A DNA stretch of 45,322 nt, from the NCBI GenBank assembly GCA_964563925.1, contig CAZLZD010000036.1, positions 1-45,322 of the forward strand, given 5' to 3'. This stretch comes from JAUILA01 sp964563925. Lineage in GTDB: Bacteria > Bacteroidota > Bacteroidia > Cytophagales > Cyclobacteriaceae. The position numbers and the translations under genes are program-made. Below the pieces are notes generated by a model that did not search any database, was not told the DNA's origin, and was given only the letters and a program-made list of their open reading frames with translations. How positions within the stretch are numbered: position 1 is the stretch's first letter; the number at the start of each line of letters is the position of its first letter. Of the stretch, positions 14,839-23,686 are shown one piece after another.

Positions 14839-15669
14839 ATGGAAATAGGGCACACCTACAGCCTCAGGGTCAATCGCGAAGTGGATTTTGGGGTATATCT
14901 CGATTCGGAGAAAGGAGAGATTCTTTTGCCGAAAAAATATATACCTGAAAACACGAAAATCGGTGATTCTGTGGCTGTTTTCGTTCACCGGGATTCTGAA
15001 GACCGCCTCCTGGCCACGACCCTCAAACCTTACGGGGAAGTGGGTGACCTGGTCGTATTGCATGTGAAGGATACCATGGCCCACGGGGCCTTCATGGACT
15101 GGGGACTGGAAAAAGATCTTTTTGTTCCAAAGGCCGAACAGCACGTCCCGTTCCGCGCAGGCATGAATGTACCTGTCCGGATTGCCGTGGATCATGCCAC
15201 CGACCGGTTGCTGGGCACTTCCAAGCTCCAGGCCTTTTTGAAAAAAGACGGCTCAGACTTATACAAGGAGGGAGACCAGGTCGAGGTGATCATGTACGAC
15301 CGAAGCGAGCTGGGGATGAAGGTCATTGTCGACCGGACCTGCCTCGGGTTGATCTTTGCCTCCGACATACATGAACATCTGAAGATCGGCGATGTGCGCA
15401 CCGGTTATATCCGGACGGTCCGCGAGGATGGCAAGCTGGATGTCGTACTAAACCCGGAAGGAAAAGCCGGTATCGACAAACAGGTGGGCCGGCTGGAGCA
15501 GGCCTTGCTGGATAATGAAGGCTTCCTGCCGCTGACTGACAAATCAGATCCCGAAGAGATCCGTGAAACGCTGGGCATGAGCAAGAAGGCCTTCAAAAAG
15601 GCGCTTGGAGGGTTGTATAAATCGCGGAAAGTCTCTTTATCGGAGAATGGCATTCACCTGAATACCTGA
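14839..15669 (+). CDS. CvfB-like S1-domain RNA-binding protein
   Basis: The 276-residue protein resembles CvfB/YitL. It has several S1-like OB-fold domains, VDFGVYLDSEKGEILLPKKY (about 14-33), AHGAFMDWGLEKDLFVP (about 80-96), and a third in the second half. A C-terminal winged-helix ends with MSKKAFKKALGGLYKSRK. CvfB in Staphylococcus affects virulence gene expression; its role in Bacteroidota is unknown, and RNA binding is inferred from the fold. An ATG at 14824 is in frame, but it lies within or upstream of the predicted -7 box. The conserved start MEIG is at 14839, so that start was chosen. Confidence 0.87.
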   Translation: MEIGHTYSLRVNREVDFGVYLDSEKGEILLPKKYIPENTKIGDSVAVFVHRDSEDRLLATTLKPYGEVGDLVVLHVKDTMAHGAFMDWGLEKDLFVPKAEQHVPFRAGMNVPVRIAVDHATDRLLGTSKLQAFLKKDGSDLYKEGDQVEVIMYDRSELGMKVIVDRTCLGLIFASDIHEHLKIGDVRTGYIRTVREDGKLDVVLNPEGKAGIDKQVGRLEQALLDNEGFLPLTDKSDPEEIRETLGMSKKAFKKALGGLYKSRKVSLSENGIHLNT

Positions 15670-15721
15670 AATATCGCGGCAAAGGAAGTTGACTAAAGCA
15701 GGCCCGACGCCTGTTGCCAGA

Positions 15722-16099
15722 CTATCTCCCGGACTCCTTAATGGTAACTTCGCGGGCCATATTGGTGGCGGAGAACCTTATTTCGAGAAACAACTGCCTT
15801 TCCTGCCCGGTTGTCCCGCAATCCAGGGAAGGCGTAATATAATAGATATAGAATTTCTGGTTTCGCGTATACAGCTCATTGTGATCAGGCTGGCCCAGCA
15901 AGTGCAGAATCTCATTCTCCGACATACCCCTGATAACATCAAGAGAGGATTGCAGGGCATCCACCATCCCGGATCGTTCGTTCATGCAGCCGTTTTTGTC
16001 TTTCTTCCAGGCGTTCTCATTGAGTCCGGGCAGGTTTTTATCCGGACCTCCGCAGGCAACCAGTCCGGCTACCAGAAGTATGCTACAGATTATCTTCAA
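15722..16099 (-). CDS. Small lipoprotein, BamE/SmpA-like
   Basis: The 125-residue protein has a lipoprotein signal ending in LVAC (Cys16). The centre reads GMSENEILHLLGQPD, which resembles the 'GMs-x-x-E-V-x-x-LLG-x-Pd' segment of BamE/SmpA/OmlA-fold proteins. A Tyr-rich strand and a late Cys (SLDCGTTG) follow. The similarity is a motif-level match only. The start overlaps the hydroxylase stop by four bases (ATGA), so the two are translated together. It is convergent with the cvfB-like gene. Confidence 0.68.
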   Translation of the reverse strand: MKIICSILLVAGLVACGGPDKNLPGLNENAWKKDKNGCMNERSGMVDALQSSLDVIRGMSENEILHLLGQPDHNELYTRNQKFYIYYITPSLDCGTTGQERQLFLEIRFSATNMAREVTIKESGR

Positions 16100-17331
16100 G
16101 GGGTTGATGGTTTAAAATAGGAAGGACGCCGGTAAATCCGGGTCATCCAGAACAGGCCCGCCAGGCTGATCACCGGGAGGGTCAGCAGCAGCCAGAAGTT
16201 TGTGACCCCCCAGTAAAGACTGGCTGAGGCGGCCACTATGATCAGAATATGCCGGAGATATTCTGAAAGTACAGCCCAGGTTTTTTGCTCCAGGAGCCCC
16301 CCGCAGTTTACCACCGTCCAGATTATGACCAGGCTGGTCACCACAATGGCCAGGGTGGAGAAATCATTCAGGCTGAACAGAAAGAAAGCCGTCACCCCAA
16401 GTATGACAAGGTAATTCATGAGAATATAAAACCCCTGGGGGCGGGAAAACGGAGTGTCAAATTTCTTGTGCAACCGACGGTCAACACGCTGCGGCGCCTG
16501 GTACCCGCCCAGGTATTCCGGGTACCACCCCGGCTTTTTCACCAGGAATTTGATACGGTCGGGCCATGTGCGCATCCGGCGCATATCCACGGCCATTTTA
16601 TAATAATGCTCCAGGTTAAGCCAGACCGGGTTCCAGCTTTTGGAAGGTGAGGTGATGCCGTACACAGGTTTCTCCTCTTCTTCCTGGAAGGTGCCGAACA
16701 TGCGGTCCCAGACAATAAAAACACCCGCGTGGTTCCGGTCAATGTATTTAGGGTCGCGGCCGTGATGCACACGATGGTGGGAGGGGGTGTTTAAGATGTA
16801 TTCTATCCAGCCGAGTTTACCGATGGTTTCGGTGTGGATCCAGAATTGATACACGGTGACCAGGGCTGAGGCTATGACAAACTGTACCGGGTCAAAACCA
16901 ATGATGGCCAGCGGCAGGTAAAAACCAAAGGTCCATATGATCTGAAATGAGCCCTGGCGCAGTGCCACGCTGAAATTATAGTCTTCACTCTGATGATGTA
17001 CGACATGGCCGCCCCAGAAAAGGTTGATTTCATGGCTCATGCGGTGTGCCCAGTAGTAGCAAAAGTCTGCGGCCACAAACAGGAGGATCCAGCTCCACCA
17101 CACCACAGGAATCTCCGTCAGGCTGAAATAGGTGAACAAATAGGTGTAGGCCCCGACTCCCAGCACTTTCAAAAATATCCCGGAAAGCTGCTGGGTGATG
17201 CCGCAGCTAATATTGGTCAGGGCATCCGGCAGCCTGTATAATTTCCGGTCGGCAACAAACTGGACCACCAGCTCAATTCCTATGAGCAGGAAATAGACAG
17301 GTATGGATAATATAATGGGATTAAAGTCCAT
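16096..17331 (-). CDS. Fatty acid hydroxylase / sterol desaturase family membrane protein
   Basis: This 411-residue integral membrane di-iron oxygenase family member has all the histidine clusters: HRMSH (H96, H100), HVVHH (H109, H112, H113), H166, and HHRVHH (H185-H190) followed by H201. These are the di-iron ligands. About six hydrophobic helices flank them. A second group of helices after residue 300 makes it longer than simple hydroxylases, similar to alkylglycerol monooxygenase-like proteins. The substrate is unknown; lipid or carotenoid/hopanoid modification is possible. It overlaps the downstream lipoprotein gene by four bases. Confidence 0.9.
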   Translation of the reverse strand: MDFNPIILSIPVYFLLIGIELVVQFVADRKLYRLPDALTNISCGITQQLSGIFLKVLGVGAYTYLFTYFSLTEIPVVWWSWILLFVAADFCYYWAHRMSHEINLFWGGHVVHHQSEDYNFSVALRQGSFQIIWTFGFYLPLAIIGFDPVQFVIASALVTVYQFWIHTETIGKLGWIEYILNTPSHHRVHHGRDPKYIDRNHAGVFIVWDRMFGTFQEEEEKPVYGITSPSKSWNPVWLNLEHYYKMAVDMRRMRTWPDRIKFLVKKPGWYPEYLGGYQAPQRVDRRLHKKFDTPFSRPQGFYILMNYLVILGVTAFFLFSLNDFSTLAIVVTSLVIIWTVVNCGGLLEQKTWAVLSEYLRHILIIVAASASLYWGVTNFWLLLTLPVISLAGLFWMTRIYRRPSYFKPSTP

Positions 17332-17377
17332 ATTCCGGAAACTCCGTTTGACGCAGCAAAGTTTATCAATAAACTTT

Positions 17378-17385
17378 TATCTTCG
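17378..17385 (+). promoter_or_regulatory. -7 box TATCTTCG of the four-helix membrane protein gene
   Basis: TATCTTCG is one base off TAnnTTTG and is followed by GCAG. It lies 20 bases upstream of the ATG at 17406, in the divergent gap. No -33 motif was found at the right distance. Confidence 0.35.
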
Positions 17386-17405
17386 CAGCGATAAAAATAA
17401 CGAAT

Positions 17406-17858
17406 ATGGGGAGGATAATTAAATTCATTTGGATCATTTCTTTGGTTTCAGGTCTTGCGGTACTGCTTTATACCTATGCGTCCCTGGGCGAGGTGATCTC
17501 CCTGAGTGCCGATGCTTCCGGTCCGGCTTCCTTCACACGGGAAGCCTACTTCTACGCAGGCCTTGCCATTCTTGTCATATTTAACTTCAGCTTCTACGCC
17601 CTTTCCCGGAACATGCACATGCAGAATGGCAGCCTCAAGCAGGGGCTGATCAGCTGGCAGCTTGGTTTTGCGGCTGTGCTCAATTTCTTCTTTATTACCG
17701 CCGCCCTGTTTATCATGCTTTTCAATTCCGGCGAGCGGTTTAATTACAGTAATTTCGGATATCTGATTTATGTAGCCCTGACGCTGGTGGGCCTGTGGAT
17801 ACTGGCCCTGCCCGTTGTTATTATCCGGAACCGGGGAAATGGTAAATTGTCGAAGTAG
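17406..17858 (+). CDS. Uncharacterised four-helix membrane protein
   Basis: No family was recognised. The 150-residue protein has four hydrophobic segments (about 7-27, 47-66, 85-107 and 118-140) with short loops and a basic C-terminus (RNRGNGKLSK). Both termini are predicted to be cytoplasmic. It stands between the divergent hydroxylase gene and parE, with its own probable -7 box. A gap of 154 bases separates it from parE. There are no charged residues within the helices that would suggest a transporter. Confidence 0.75.
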   Translation: MGRIIKFIWIISLVSGLAVLLYTYASLGEVISLSADASGPASFTREAYFYAGLAILVIFNFSFYALSRNMHMQNGSLKQGLISWQLGFAAVLNFFFITAALFIMLFNSGERFNYSNFGYLIYVALTLVGLWILALPVVIIRNRGNGKLSK

Positions 17859-18012
17859 GTTAATTTAAATGCCTGTATTATAGCCTGATAAGACATTTTA
17901 GCTCATCTGATGCTTTAGAAATTAATCCATTTCAAACTCCGGACAGTGCTTGATTAAGTGCGTGAATTAGCGTTTATTCGCCCGAAGACTATCAGCCCCT
18001 AATTTTTTTTGT

Positions 18013-19878
18013 ATGGCAGAATCAAAGAGTACAGCCTACACCGAAGACAGTATCAAATCCCTTGACTGGAAAGAGCACATCAGACTTCGTCCGGGAATGT
18101 ATATTGGCAAGCTCGGTGACGGCTCGGCGCAGGACGACGGAATATATGTGTTGGTGAAGGAGGTGATTGATAACTGCATCGATGAGCATATGATGGGCCA
18201 TGGCCGCACCATTGATGTGAAGATCACGGACCACCGGGTAGAGGTAAGGGATTACGGACGAGGAATTCCGCTTGGGAAGGTGATTGACTGTGTATCCAAA
18301 ATCAATACCGGTGGAAAATATGATTCCGGGGCATTCCAGAAGTCGGTCGGATTGAACGGAGTGGGTACCAAAGCCGTGAATGCCCTGTCCAATTACTTCA
18401 AGGTGCAGTCGTTCCGCGAAGGGGAAACAAAGCTGGCGGAGTTTCAGCAGGGAAATATTCTCAATGATCAGAAGGTGCAGAAATCAAGCGGAAGAAACGG
18501 CACCCTGGTTGCCTTTGAGCCCGACGGCACGATATTCAGGAATTTCCGGTTTATCCCGGAGTACCTGAATGACCTGATCTGGAATTATGTCTTTCTGAAC
18601 GCCGGACTGACCATCAATTTTAACGGTCAGAAATTTCACAGTGAAAACGGGCTTAAAGACCTGCTGGAGCGTAAGACAGATCCGGATAACATTCGGTACC
18701 CCATCATTCACCTGCGCGGCAATGACATTGAAATGGCCCTGACGCACGGAAACCAGTATGGCGAGGAATACTATTCCTTTGTGAACGGACAATATACCAC
18801 CCAGGGAGGAACTCACCTGGCGGCTTTCCGCGAAGCCATTGTAAAAACGGTAAGGGATTATTTTAAGAAGGACTTTGACGCCACTGATGTGCGGGCCAGC
18901 ATTGTCGGTGCCATTGCAGTACGGGTGCAGGAACCGGTCTTCGAATCCCAGACCAAAACAAAGCTGGGCTCTCAGAATGTCGGTCCCGACGGTCCCACAC
19001 TGCGAACGTTTGTCAATGACTTTGTGAAAACCGAGCTGGACAACTACCTGCACCGCAACCAGGAAATCGCCAATGCCCTGCTGAAACGCATTCTCCAGTC
19101 GGAAAGAGAACGCAAGGAGATGGCAGGCATAAAGAAACTGGCCAATGAGCGCGCCAAAAAAGCCAACCTGCATAATAAAAAGCTCCGGGACTGCCGTATC
19201 CATTATAACGACAAAAAGGCTGAAAGGGCCGAAGAGACCATGATCTTTATTACCGAGGGAGACTCGGCCAGCGGCTCCATCACCAAGTCGAGGGATGTGC
19301 AGACACAGGCGGTATTCAGCTTGCGGGGAAAACCGCTTAATTGTTACAACCTGAGCAAGAAAGTGGTCTATGAGAATGAGGAATTCAATTTACTTCAGCA
19401 TGCCCTCAATATCGAAGATGGCATCGAAGGGCTGCGCTACCGGAAGATCATTATTGCCACGGATGCGGATGTGGATGGCATGCACATCCGGTTGCTGCTG
19501 ATGACCTTTTTCCTTCAGTTCTTTCCGGACCTGGTAAAGCAGGGACATGTGTTTATCCTGGATACCCCGCTGTTCAGGGTGAGAAACAAAAAAGAAACAA
19601 TCTATTGTTATTCGGAGGAGGAAAAGAAACAGGCGATGGAGAAACTGGGAAAGAACCCGGAAATCACCCGCTTCAAGGGGTTGGGGGAAATCTCACCGCA
19701 GGAGTTTGAAACGTTTATCGGAGAAAATATCCGGCTCAACCCCATCATCATGAAGAAGGATACCACCATCAAACAATTGCTGTCTTTCTACATGGGCAAA
19801 AATACGCCACAGCGCCAGGATTTTATTGTGGATAACCTGAGGATTGAAAAAGACCTGGTGGAGGAATTGTCCGTTTAA
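18013..19878 (+). CDS. parE: DNA topoisomerase IV subunit B
   Basis: This 621-residue ATPase subunit of topoisomerase IV decatenates daughter chromosomes together with ParC. The GHKL ATPase has EVIDNCIDEH (about 50-59, N54 for Mg), DYGRGIP (80-86) and GLNGVGTKAVNAL. The transducer domain follows. The TOPRIM domain has EGDSASG (about 413-419) and DADVDGMHI. The assignment to ParE over GyrB rests on the parC gene downstream and on the short length without a GyrB insertion. The satD cassette separates parE from parC. Confidence 0.93.
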   Translation: MAESKSTAYTEDSIKSLDWKEHIRLRPGMYIGKLGDGSAQDDGIYVLVKEVIDNCIDEHMMGHGRTIDVKITDHRVEVRDYGRGIPLGKVIDCVSKINTGGKYDSGAFQKSVGLNGVGTKAVNALSNYFKVQSFREGETKLAEFQQGNILNDQKVQKSSGRNGTLVAFEPDGTIFRNFRFIPEYLNDLIWNYVFLNAGLTINFNGQKFHSENGLKDLLERKTDPDNIRYPIIHLRGNDIEMALTHGNQYGEEYYSFVNGQYTTQGGTHLAAFREAIVKTVRDYFKKDFDATDVRASIVGAIAVRVQEPVFESQTKTKLGSQNVGPDGPTLRTFVNDFVKTELDNYLHRNQEIANALLKRILQSERERKEMAGIKKLANERAKKANLHNKKLRDCRIHYNDKKAERAEETMIFITEGDSASGSITKSRDVQTQAVFSLRGKPLNCYNLSKKVVYENEEFNLLQHALNIEDGIEGLRYRKIIIATDADVDGMHIRLLLMTFFLQFFPDLVKQGHVFILDTPLFRVRNKKETIYCYSEEEKKQAMEKLGKNPEITRFKGLGEISPQEFETFIGENIRLNPIIMKKDTTIKQLLSFYMGKNTPQRQDFIVDNLRIEKDLVEELSV

Positions 19879-19893
19879 TACAAAAATGTTATA

Positions 19894-19940
19894 ATTGTAA
19901 TTTAATTGCAATATATATAATTTTGCAGTATTATTACAAT
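19894..19940. promoter_or_regulatory. Three ATTGnAAT-type octamers around the satD promoter
   Basis: ATTGTAAT (19894-19901), ATTGCAAT (19905-19912, itself a palindrome) and ATTACAAT (19933-19940) are present. The first two are spaced 11 bases apart, one helical turn. The first and third form a perfect inverted repeat that brackets the -7 box. They overlap both promoter elements and end at the ATG, so they are good candidates for an operator. The binding protein is unknown. Confidence 0.5.
19895..19925 (+). promoter_or_regulatory. Promoter of the satD cassette (TTG-N20-TAATTTTG)
   Basis: TTG at 19895-19897 and TAATTTTG at 19918-19925 are separated by 20 bases, a full match to the Bacteroidota housekeeping promoter. 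It begins only 17 bases after the parE stop codon. So satD and perhaps parC have a start of transcription separate from parE. Confidence 0.75.
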
Positions 19941-20570
19941 ATGAAACAGTTTATCCTGATGGCTGATGTGATCAGAAGCTCCGAAAAGGAGCCGGAAAAC
20001 CTGATGGAATCATTCTCAGGAATAGTGGATGGCATCAATGAGCAGTATAGTGGTTCGCTGCTGTCGCCACTAACCATCACGCTGGGTGATGAATTCCAGG
20101 GGGTGGTAACCGGGCTCACCGAGGGCATCGAGATCATTTTCTCCCTGGATGAGGAATTGCTGAAGGTCAGGGAGCCTTATTATCTTCGGTATGTGCTTCA
20201 CTACGGTGAAATTGCCACACCGGTTAACCGCAGCAAGGCGCATGGCATGCTGGGGGAAGGATTGACAAAGGCCAGGGCATCCCTGGAGCATATGAAAAAG
20301 GACGGCCAGGAAGTGCAGGTGAGCGGGTTGACGGAGGAAATGAGTGAACGGATGAACATGACCTTCTTTCTGTACCGGTCGTTGTATAATGACTGGCACA
20401 GGAAAGACAGGCAGACCGTGTTTGATTTTCTGCGTTACCAGGATTACAAGAAAGTGGCGTCGCTACATGACCGGGATAATTCGTCGATGTGGCGAAAGGA
20501 GAGGAGCTTAAAAATAAAAGAGTTTAAAACCGCCAGGAAATTATTAAAATTACTTGCCGATGAATACTAG
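19941..20570 (+). CDS. SatD family protein
   Basis: The 209-residue cytoplasmic protein matches the SatD family, named after the Streptococcus mutans sat (secretion and acid tolerance) locus. It opens with FILMADVIRSS (about 4-14) and has the hallmark LSPLTITLGDEFQGVV (about 42-57). A C-terminal helix-rich part with QTVFDFLRYQDYKKVA follows. The biochemical function of SatD is unknown. The gene sits between parE and parC behind its own promoter. The ATG at 19941 is preferred to an upstream in-frame TTG that lies inside the -7 box. The stop overlaps the next gene by 11 bases. Confidence 0.85.
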   Translation: MKQFILMADVIRSSEKEPENLMESFSGIVDGINEQYSGSLLSPLTITLGDEFQGVVTGLTEGIEIIFSLDEELLKVREPYYLRYVLHYGEIATPVNRSKAHGMLGEGLTKARASLEHMKKDGQEVQVSGLTEEMSERMNMTFFLYRSLYNDWHRKDRQTVFDFLRYQDYKKVASLHDRDNSSMWRKERSLKIKEFKTARKLLKLLADEY

Positions 20571-20889
20571 CTGGATCGCCGCTGCGATCATTATCGGAAC
20601 CGAGCTGTTCAGCATTGCCTTGTTTACGGCCATTGCACGGATCAGCAAATCGTCAAAATCAGTCAATGCCGGGAGCATCTTCAAAGGACTGTTTGAACGG
20701 GCATTCATCGTTTTTGCACTGCTTACCGGTTATCCGCAGGCGCTGACTTTTTTTGCTGCACTAAAGATAGGGACCCGGATCAAGGACGATGAGCGCATTT
20801 CCAATGACTATTACCTGGTAGGTAATCTAATTTCCGTAGCGCTCGCTATTTTGTATACGGTATTACTTCAAAACCTTTTAAATATATAA
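20560..20889 (+). CDS. Small three-helix membrane protein partnered with SatD
   Basis: No named family was recognised. The 109-residue protein has three hydrophobic segments (about 4-24, 44-67 and 84-104) and a basic central loop. It is in the position of the membrane partner often found beside satD, but its sequence does not look like the DUF3307 protein seen in other sat loci. The ATG at 20560 lies inside the last codons of satD (11-base overlap), so translation is coupled. It ends 10 bases before parC. Confidence 0.75.
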   Translation: MNTSWIAAAIIIGTELFSIALFTAIARISKSSKSVNAGSIFKGLFERAFIVFALLTGYPQALTFFAALKIGTRIKDDERISNDYYLVGNLISVALAILYTVLLQNLLNI

Positions 20890-20899
20890 CGATAACTGA

Positions 20900-23686
20900 G
20901 TGGAAGAAAAGGATAATAATAACCAGGAGGAAACTCCGGAAAATTACGGGGACGAAGATCAGATCCACGATGTATTACCCGTTTCGGGAATGTATGAAGA
21001 CTGGTTCCTGGATTACGCATCCTATGTGATCCTGGAACGTGCCGTCCCGGCGGTGGAAGACGGGTTCAAGCCGGTTCAGCGCCGGATCATGCACGCCCTG
21101 AAGGAAATGGACGACGGCCGGTTCAACAAAGTGGCCAATGTGATAGGTTCCACCATGCAATACCACCCGCACGGTGATGCATCCATCGGGGATGCGATCG
21201 TAAACCTCGGTCAGAAGGACCTTCTTATTGAAACCCAGGGAAACTGGGGGGATATCCGCACCGGTGACAGCGCGGCGGCGCCGCGGTACATTGAGGCGCG
21301 TCTCTCAAAATTTGCCCTGGACGTCGTGTACAATCCGCAAACCACAGATTGGCAGTTATCCTATGATGGCAGGAAGAAGGAACCGGTCACGCTGCCGGTC
21401 AAATTTCCGTTATTACTGGCGCAGGGTGTGGAGGGAATCGCCGTGGGATTGTCCACCAAGATCCTGCCCCACAATTTCTGTGAACTCATCACGGCTTCCA
21501 TTGATATTCTTAAAGGGAAAAAGCCTAAAATCTATCCGGATTTCCCTACCGGGGGAATGGCGGATTTTTCAGAATATAATAACGGCCTGCGCGGCGGAAA
21601 GATTAAGGTCAGGGCCCGAATTGAGGAATATGACAAGAAAACCCTGGTGATTAAGGATATTCCTTATTCAACCACGACCACCGGCCTTATTGATTCCATC
21701 ATTAAGGCCAATGACAAAGGAAAGATCAAGATCAAGCAGGTGGTAGACAATACCGCAAGGGATGTGGAGATTCTGGTCACCCTGGCCTCAGGACAGTCAC
21801 CGGATATCACGATCGATGCCCTGTATGCCTTTACCGATTGTGAAATATCCATATCTCCCAATGCCTGTGTGATCATTGAGGAAAAACCGCATTTTCTTCC
21901 CGTCACGGATATACTGAAACGCAATACGGATCAGACCGTGGAGCTGCTGACCCGGGAGCTGGAGATACGCCGGGGCGAACTCAAGGAGAAAATCCTGTTC
22001 TCCTCCCTGGAACGAATCTTTATCGAAAACCGGATTTACAGGGACATTGAGGAATGTGAAACCTGGGAAGCGGTGATTGAGACGATTGACAAGGGACTGG
22101 ACCCATACAAAAAGCAATTCTACCGCGAAATCACCGAAGAGGATATCGTGCGGCTTACCGAGATTAAGATCAAGCGTATTTCGCGCTTCGATTCATTCAA
22201 GGCAGATGAGCTGCTTCGAAAGCTGGAAGAGGAGCTGGAAGAAACCGAGCACCACCTGGCTAATATCACCGATTATGCCATTAGTTATTTCCAGAAATTG
22301 CTGGAGAAATACGGTAAGGGAAGGGAGCGCAAAACAGAAATCACCTCCCTGGAGAGTATCGACACCACCATCGTCGCAGCAAATAATCAGAAGCTCTATG
22401 TGAACCGGGCGGACGGATTTGTTGGGTACGGACTCCGGAAAGACGAATTTGTGTGTGAATGCTCCGACATTGATGACATTATCGTCATTCGAAAGGACGG
22501 GAAATTTATGGTCTCCAGGATCTCCGACAAGGTTTTCATGGGAAAGGATATTCTGCATGTGGATGTCTGGAAGAAAGGCGACGAACGTATGACCTACAAC
22601 CTCATCTACCTGGATGGCAAATCGGGCCGGACTATGATCAAGCGGTTTAATATCACCGCGGTGACCCGGGATAAAGAATATAGCCTGGCCACCGACCACA
22701 AAAACTCCAAAGTACATTACCTGACGGCCAATCCAAACGGGGAGGCCGAAGTGGTCACAGTGAAGCTCACTTCTGGTGCCAAAGCCCGTAAAAAGGTATT
22801 CGATTTTGACTTTGCCGAGCTGGACATCAAGGGGCGTGGAGCCAAAGGAAATATTCTTACCAAATATCCGGTAAGGAAGATCGAACTCAAATCAGAGGGA
22901 GTCAGCACACTGAGCGGCCTGGATATCTGGTATGATGATTCGGTTGGCAGGCTCAATACGGACGGCCGCGGACAGCATATCGGGAAATTCAACGGGGATG
23001 ACAATATCCTGGTGATCTATAAGGACGGCACCTACGAACTGACCTCTTACGAGCTAACCAACCGGTATGACTACAATAAAATTGAGCTGATAGAACGCTT
23101 TGATCCGGATCAGGTTATCAGTGCAGTTTATTATGACGGAGAAAGCAAAACACATTATGTCAAGCGTTTTCAGATCGAAACTTCCTCCCTGAACAAGCGC
23201 TTCCCCTTTATCAGCGAAACCAGCGGTTCGAAACTTATGCTTGTGTCCACGATGGACAAGGTCGTAGCCCAGGTGACCTTTACCCGCGGACGCGGCAAGG
23301 GAAATGAAACCGAGACCGTCAACCTGAATGATCTGATCGATGTGAAGGGCTGGAAAGCAATAGGAAATAAGCTTAGCAGTTACCAGGTGAAGAAAGTGAA
23401 ACTTGATGAGGAGGCGTCAGGAAATTCCGAAAAGAAAGACAGGAAGAAGGATCAGAAAGAGGACAGCGGTGAATCGGCGGCGGAAGAAAAAAAGACAGGC
23501 GGGGGAGAAGAAAAGACAAACGGGGGAGAAGAACCTCAAGACAAGAAAGAAACCCGGGAGAAGAAGCCCGAGACAAAAAACGAACCGGACAAGCCATCTG
23601 CCAAAGCCTCTGACAAGGAAGAGCAGGGCCGAAAGGGAGGAAAATCGGGATATAACCCCGGTGAAACAATAGAATTTGACTTCTGA
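20900..23686 (+). CDS. parC: DNA topoisomerase IV subunit A
   Basis: This 928-residue subunit cleaves and rejoins DNA in topoisomerase IV. It has the PHGDAS winged-helix segment and the catalytic Tyr130 in APRYIEARLS, preceded by Arg129. The coiled-coil arms lie near 370-490, and a beta-pinwheel C-terminal domain lies at about 510-820. The last 90 residues or so are a Lys/Glu-rich low-complexity tail with two copies of a T(G/N)GGEE(K/P) heptad. It ends in the conserved-looking GETIEFDF. Start is GTG at 20900. The tail is longer than in model ParC proteins, but it is in frame. The stop overlaps the next ATG (TGATG). Confidence 0.95.
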   Translation: MEEKDNNNQEETPENYGDEDQIHDVLPVSGMYEDWFLDYASYVILERAVPAVEDGFKPVQRRIMHALKEMDDGRFNKVANVIGSTMQYHPHGDASIGDAIVNLGQKDLLIETQGNWGDIRTGDSAAAPRYIEARLSKFALDVVYNPQTTDWQLSYDGRKKEPVTLPVKFPLLLAQGVEGIAVGLSTKILPHNFCELITASIDILKGKKPKIYPDFPTGGMADFSEYNNGLRGGKIKVRARIEEYDKKTLVIKDIPYSTTTTGLIDSIIKANDKGKIKIKQVVDNTARDVEILVTLASGQSPDITIDALYAFTDCEISISPNACVIIEEKPHFLPVTDILKRNTDQTVELLTRELEIRRGELKEKILFSSLERIFIENRIYRDIEECETWEAVIETIDKGLDPYKKQFYREITEEDIVRLTEIKIKRISRFDSFKADELLRKLEEELEETEHHLANITDYAISYFQKLLEKYGKGRERKTEITSLESIDTTIVAANNQKLYVNRADGFVGYGLRKDEFVCECSDIDDIIVIRKDGKFMVSRISDKVFMGKDILHVDVWKKGDERMTYNLIYLDGKSGRTMIKRFNITAVTRDKEYSLATDHKNSKVHYLTANPNGEAEVVTVKLTSGAKARKKVFDFDFAELDIKGRGAKGNILTKYPVRKIELKSEGVSTLSGLDIWYDDSVGRLNTDGRGQHIGKFNGDDNILVIYKDGTYELTSYELTNRYDYNKIELIERFDPDQVISAVYYDGESKTHYVKRFQIETSSLNKRFPFISETSGSKLMLVSTMDKVVAQVTFTRGRGKGNETETVNLNDLIDVKGWKAIGNKLSSYQVKKVKLDEEASGNSEKKDRKKDQKEDSGESAAEEKKTGGGEEKTNGGEEPQDKKETREKKPETKNEPDKPSAKASDKEEQGRKGGKSGYNPGETIEFDF

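Noticed and set aside
15699..15713. CAGGC/GCCTG hairpin between the cvfB-like gene and the convergent lipoprotein gene
   Set aside because: The stem is only five pairs and lacks a T-tract, so it is not listed as a terminator.
17953..17980. Possible parE promoter (TTG ... TTATTCG)
   Set aside because: The spacing is wrong for the -33/-7 pair and the -7 match is poor.
18484..19203. Open frame of 239 codons opposite parE
   Set aside because: It is antisense to the conserved ATPase and TOPRIM regions of ParE.
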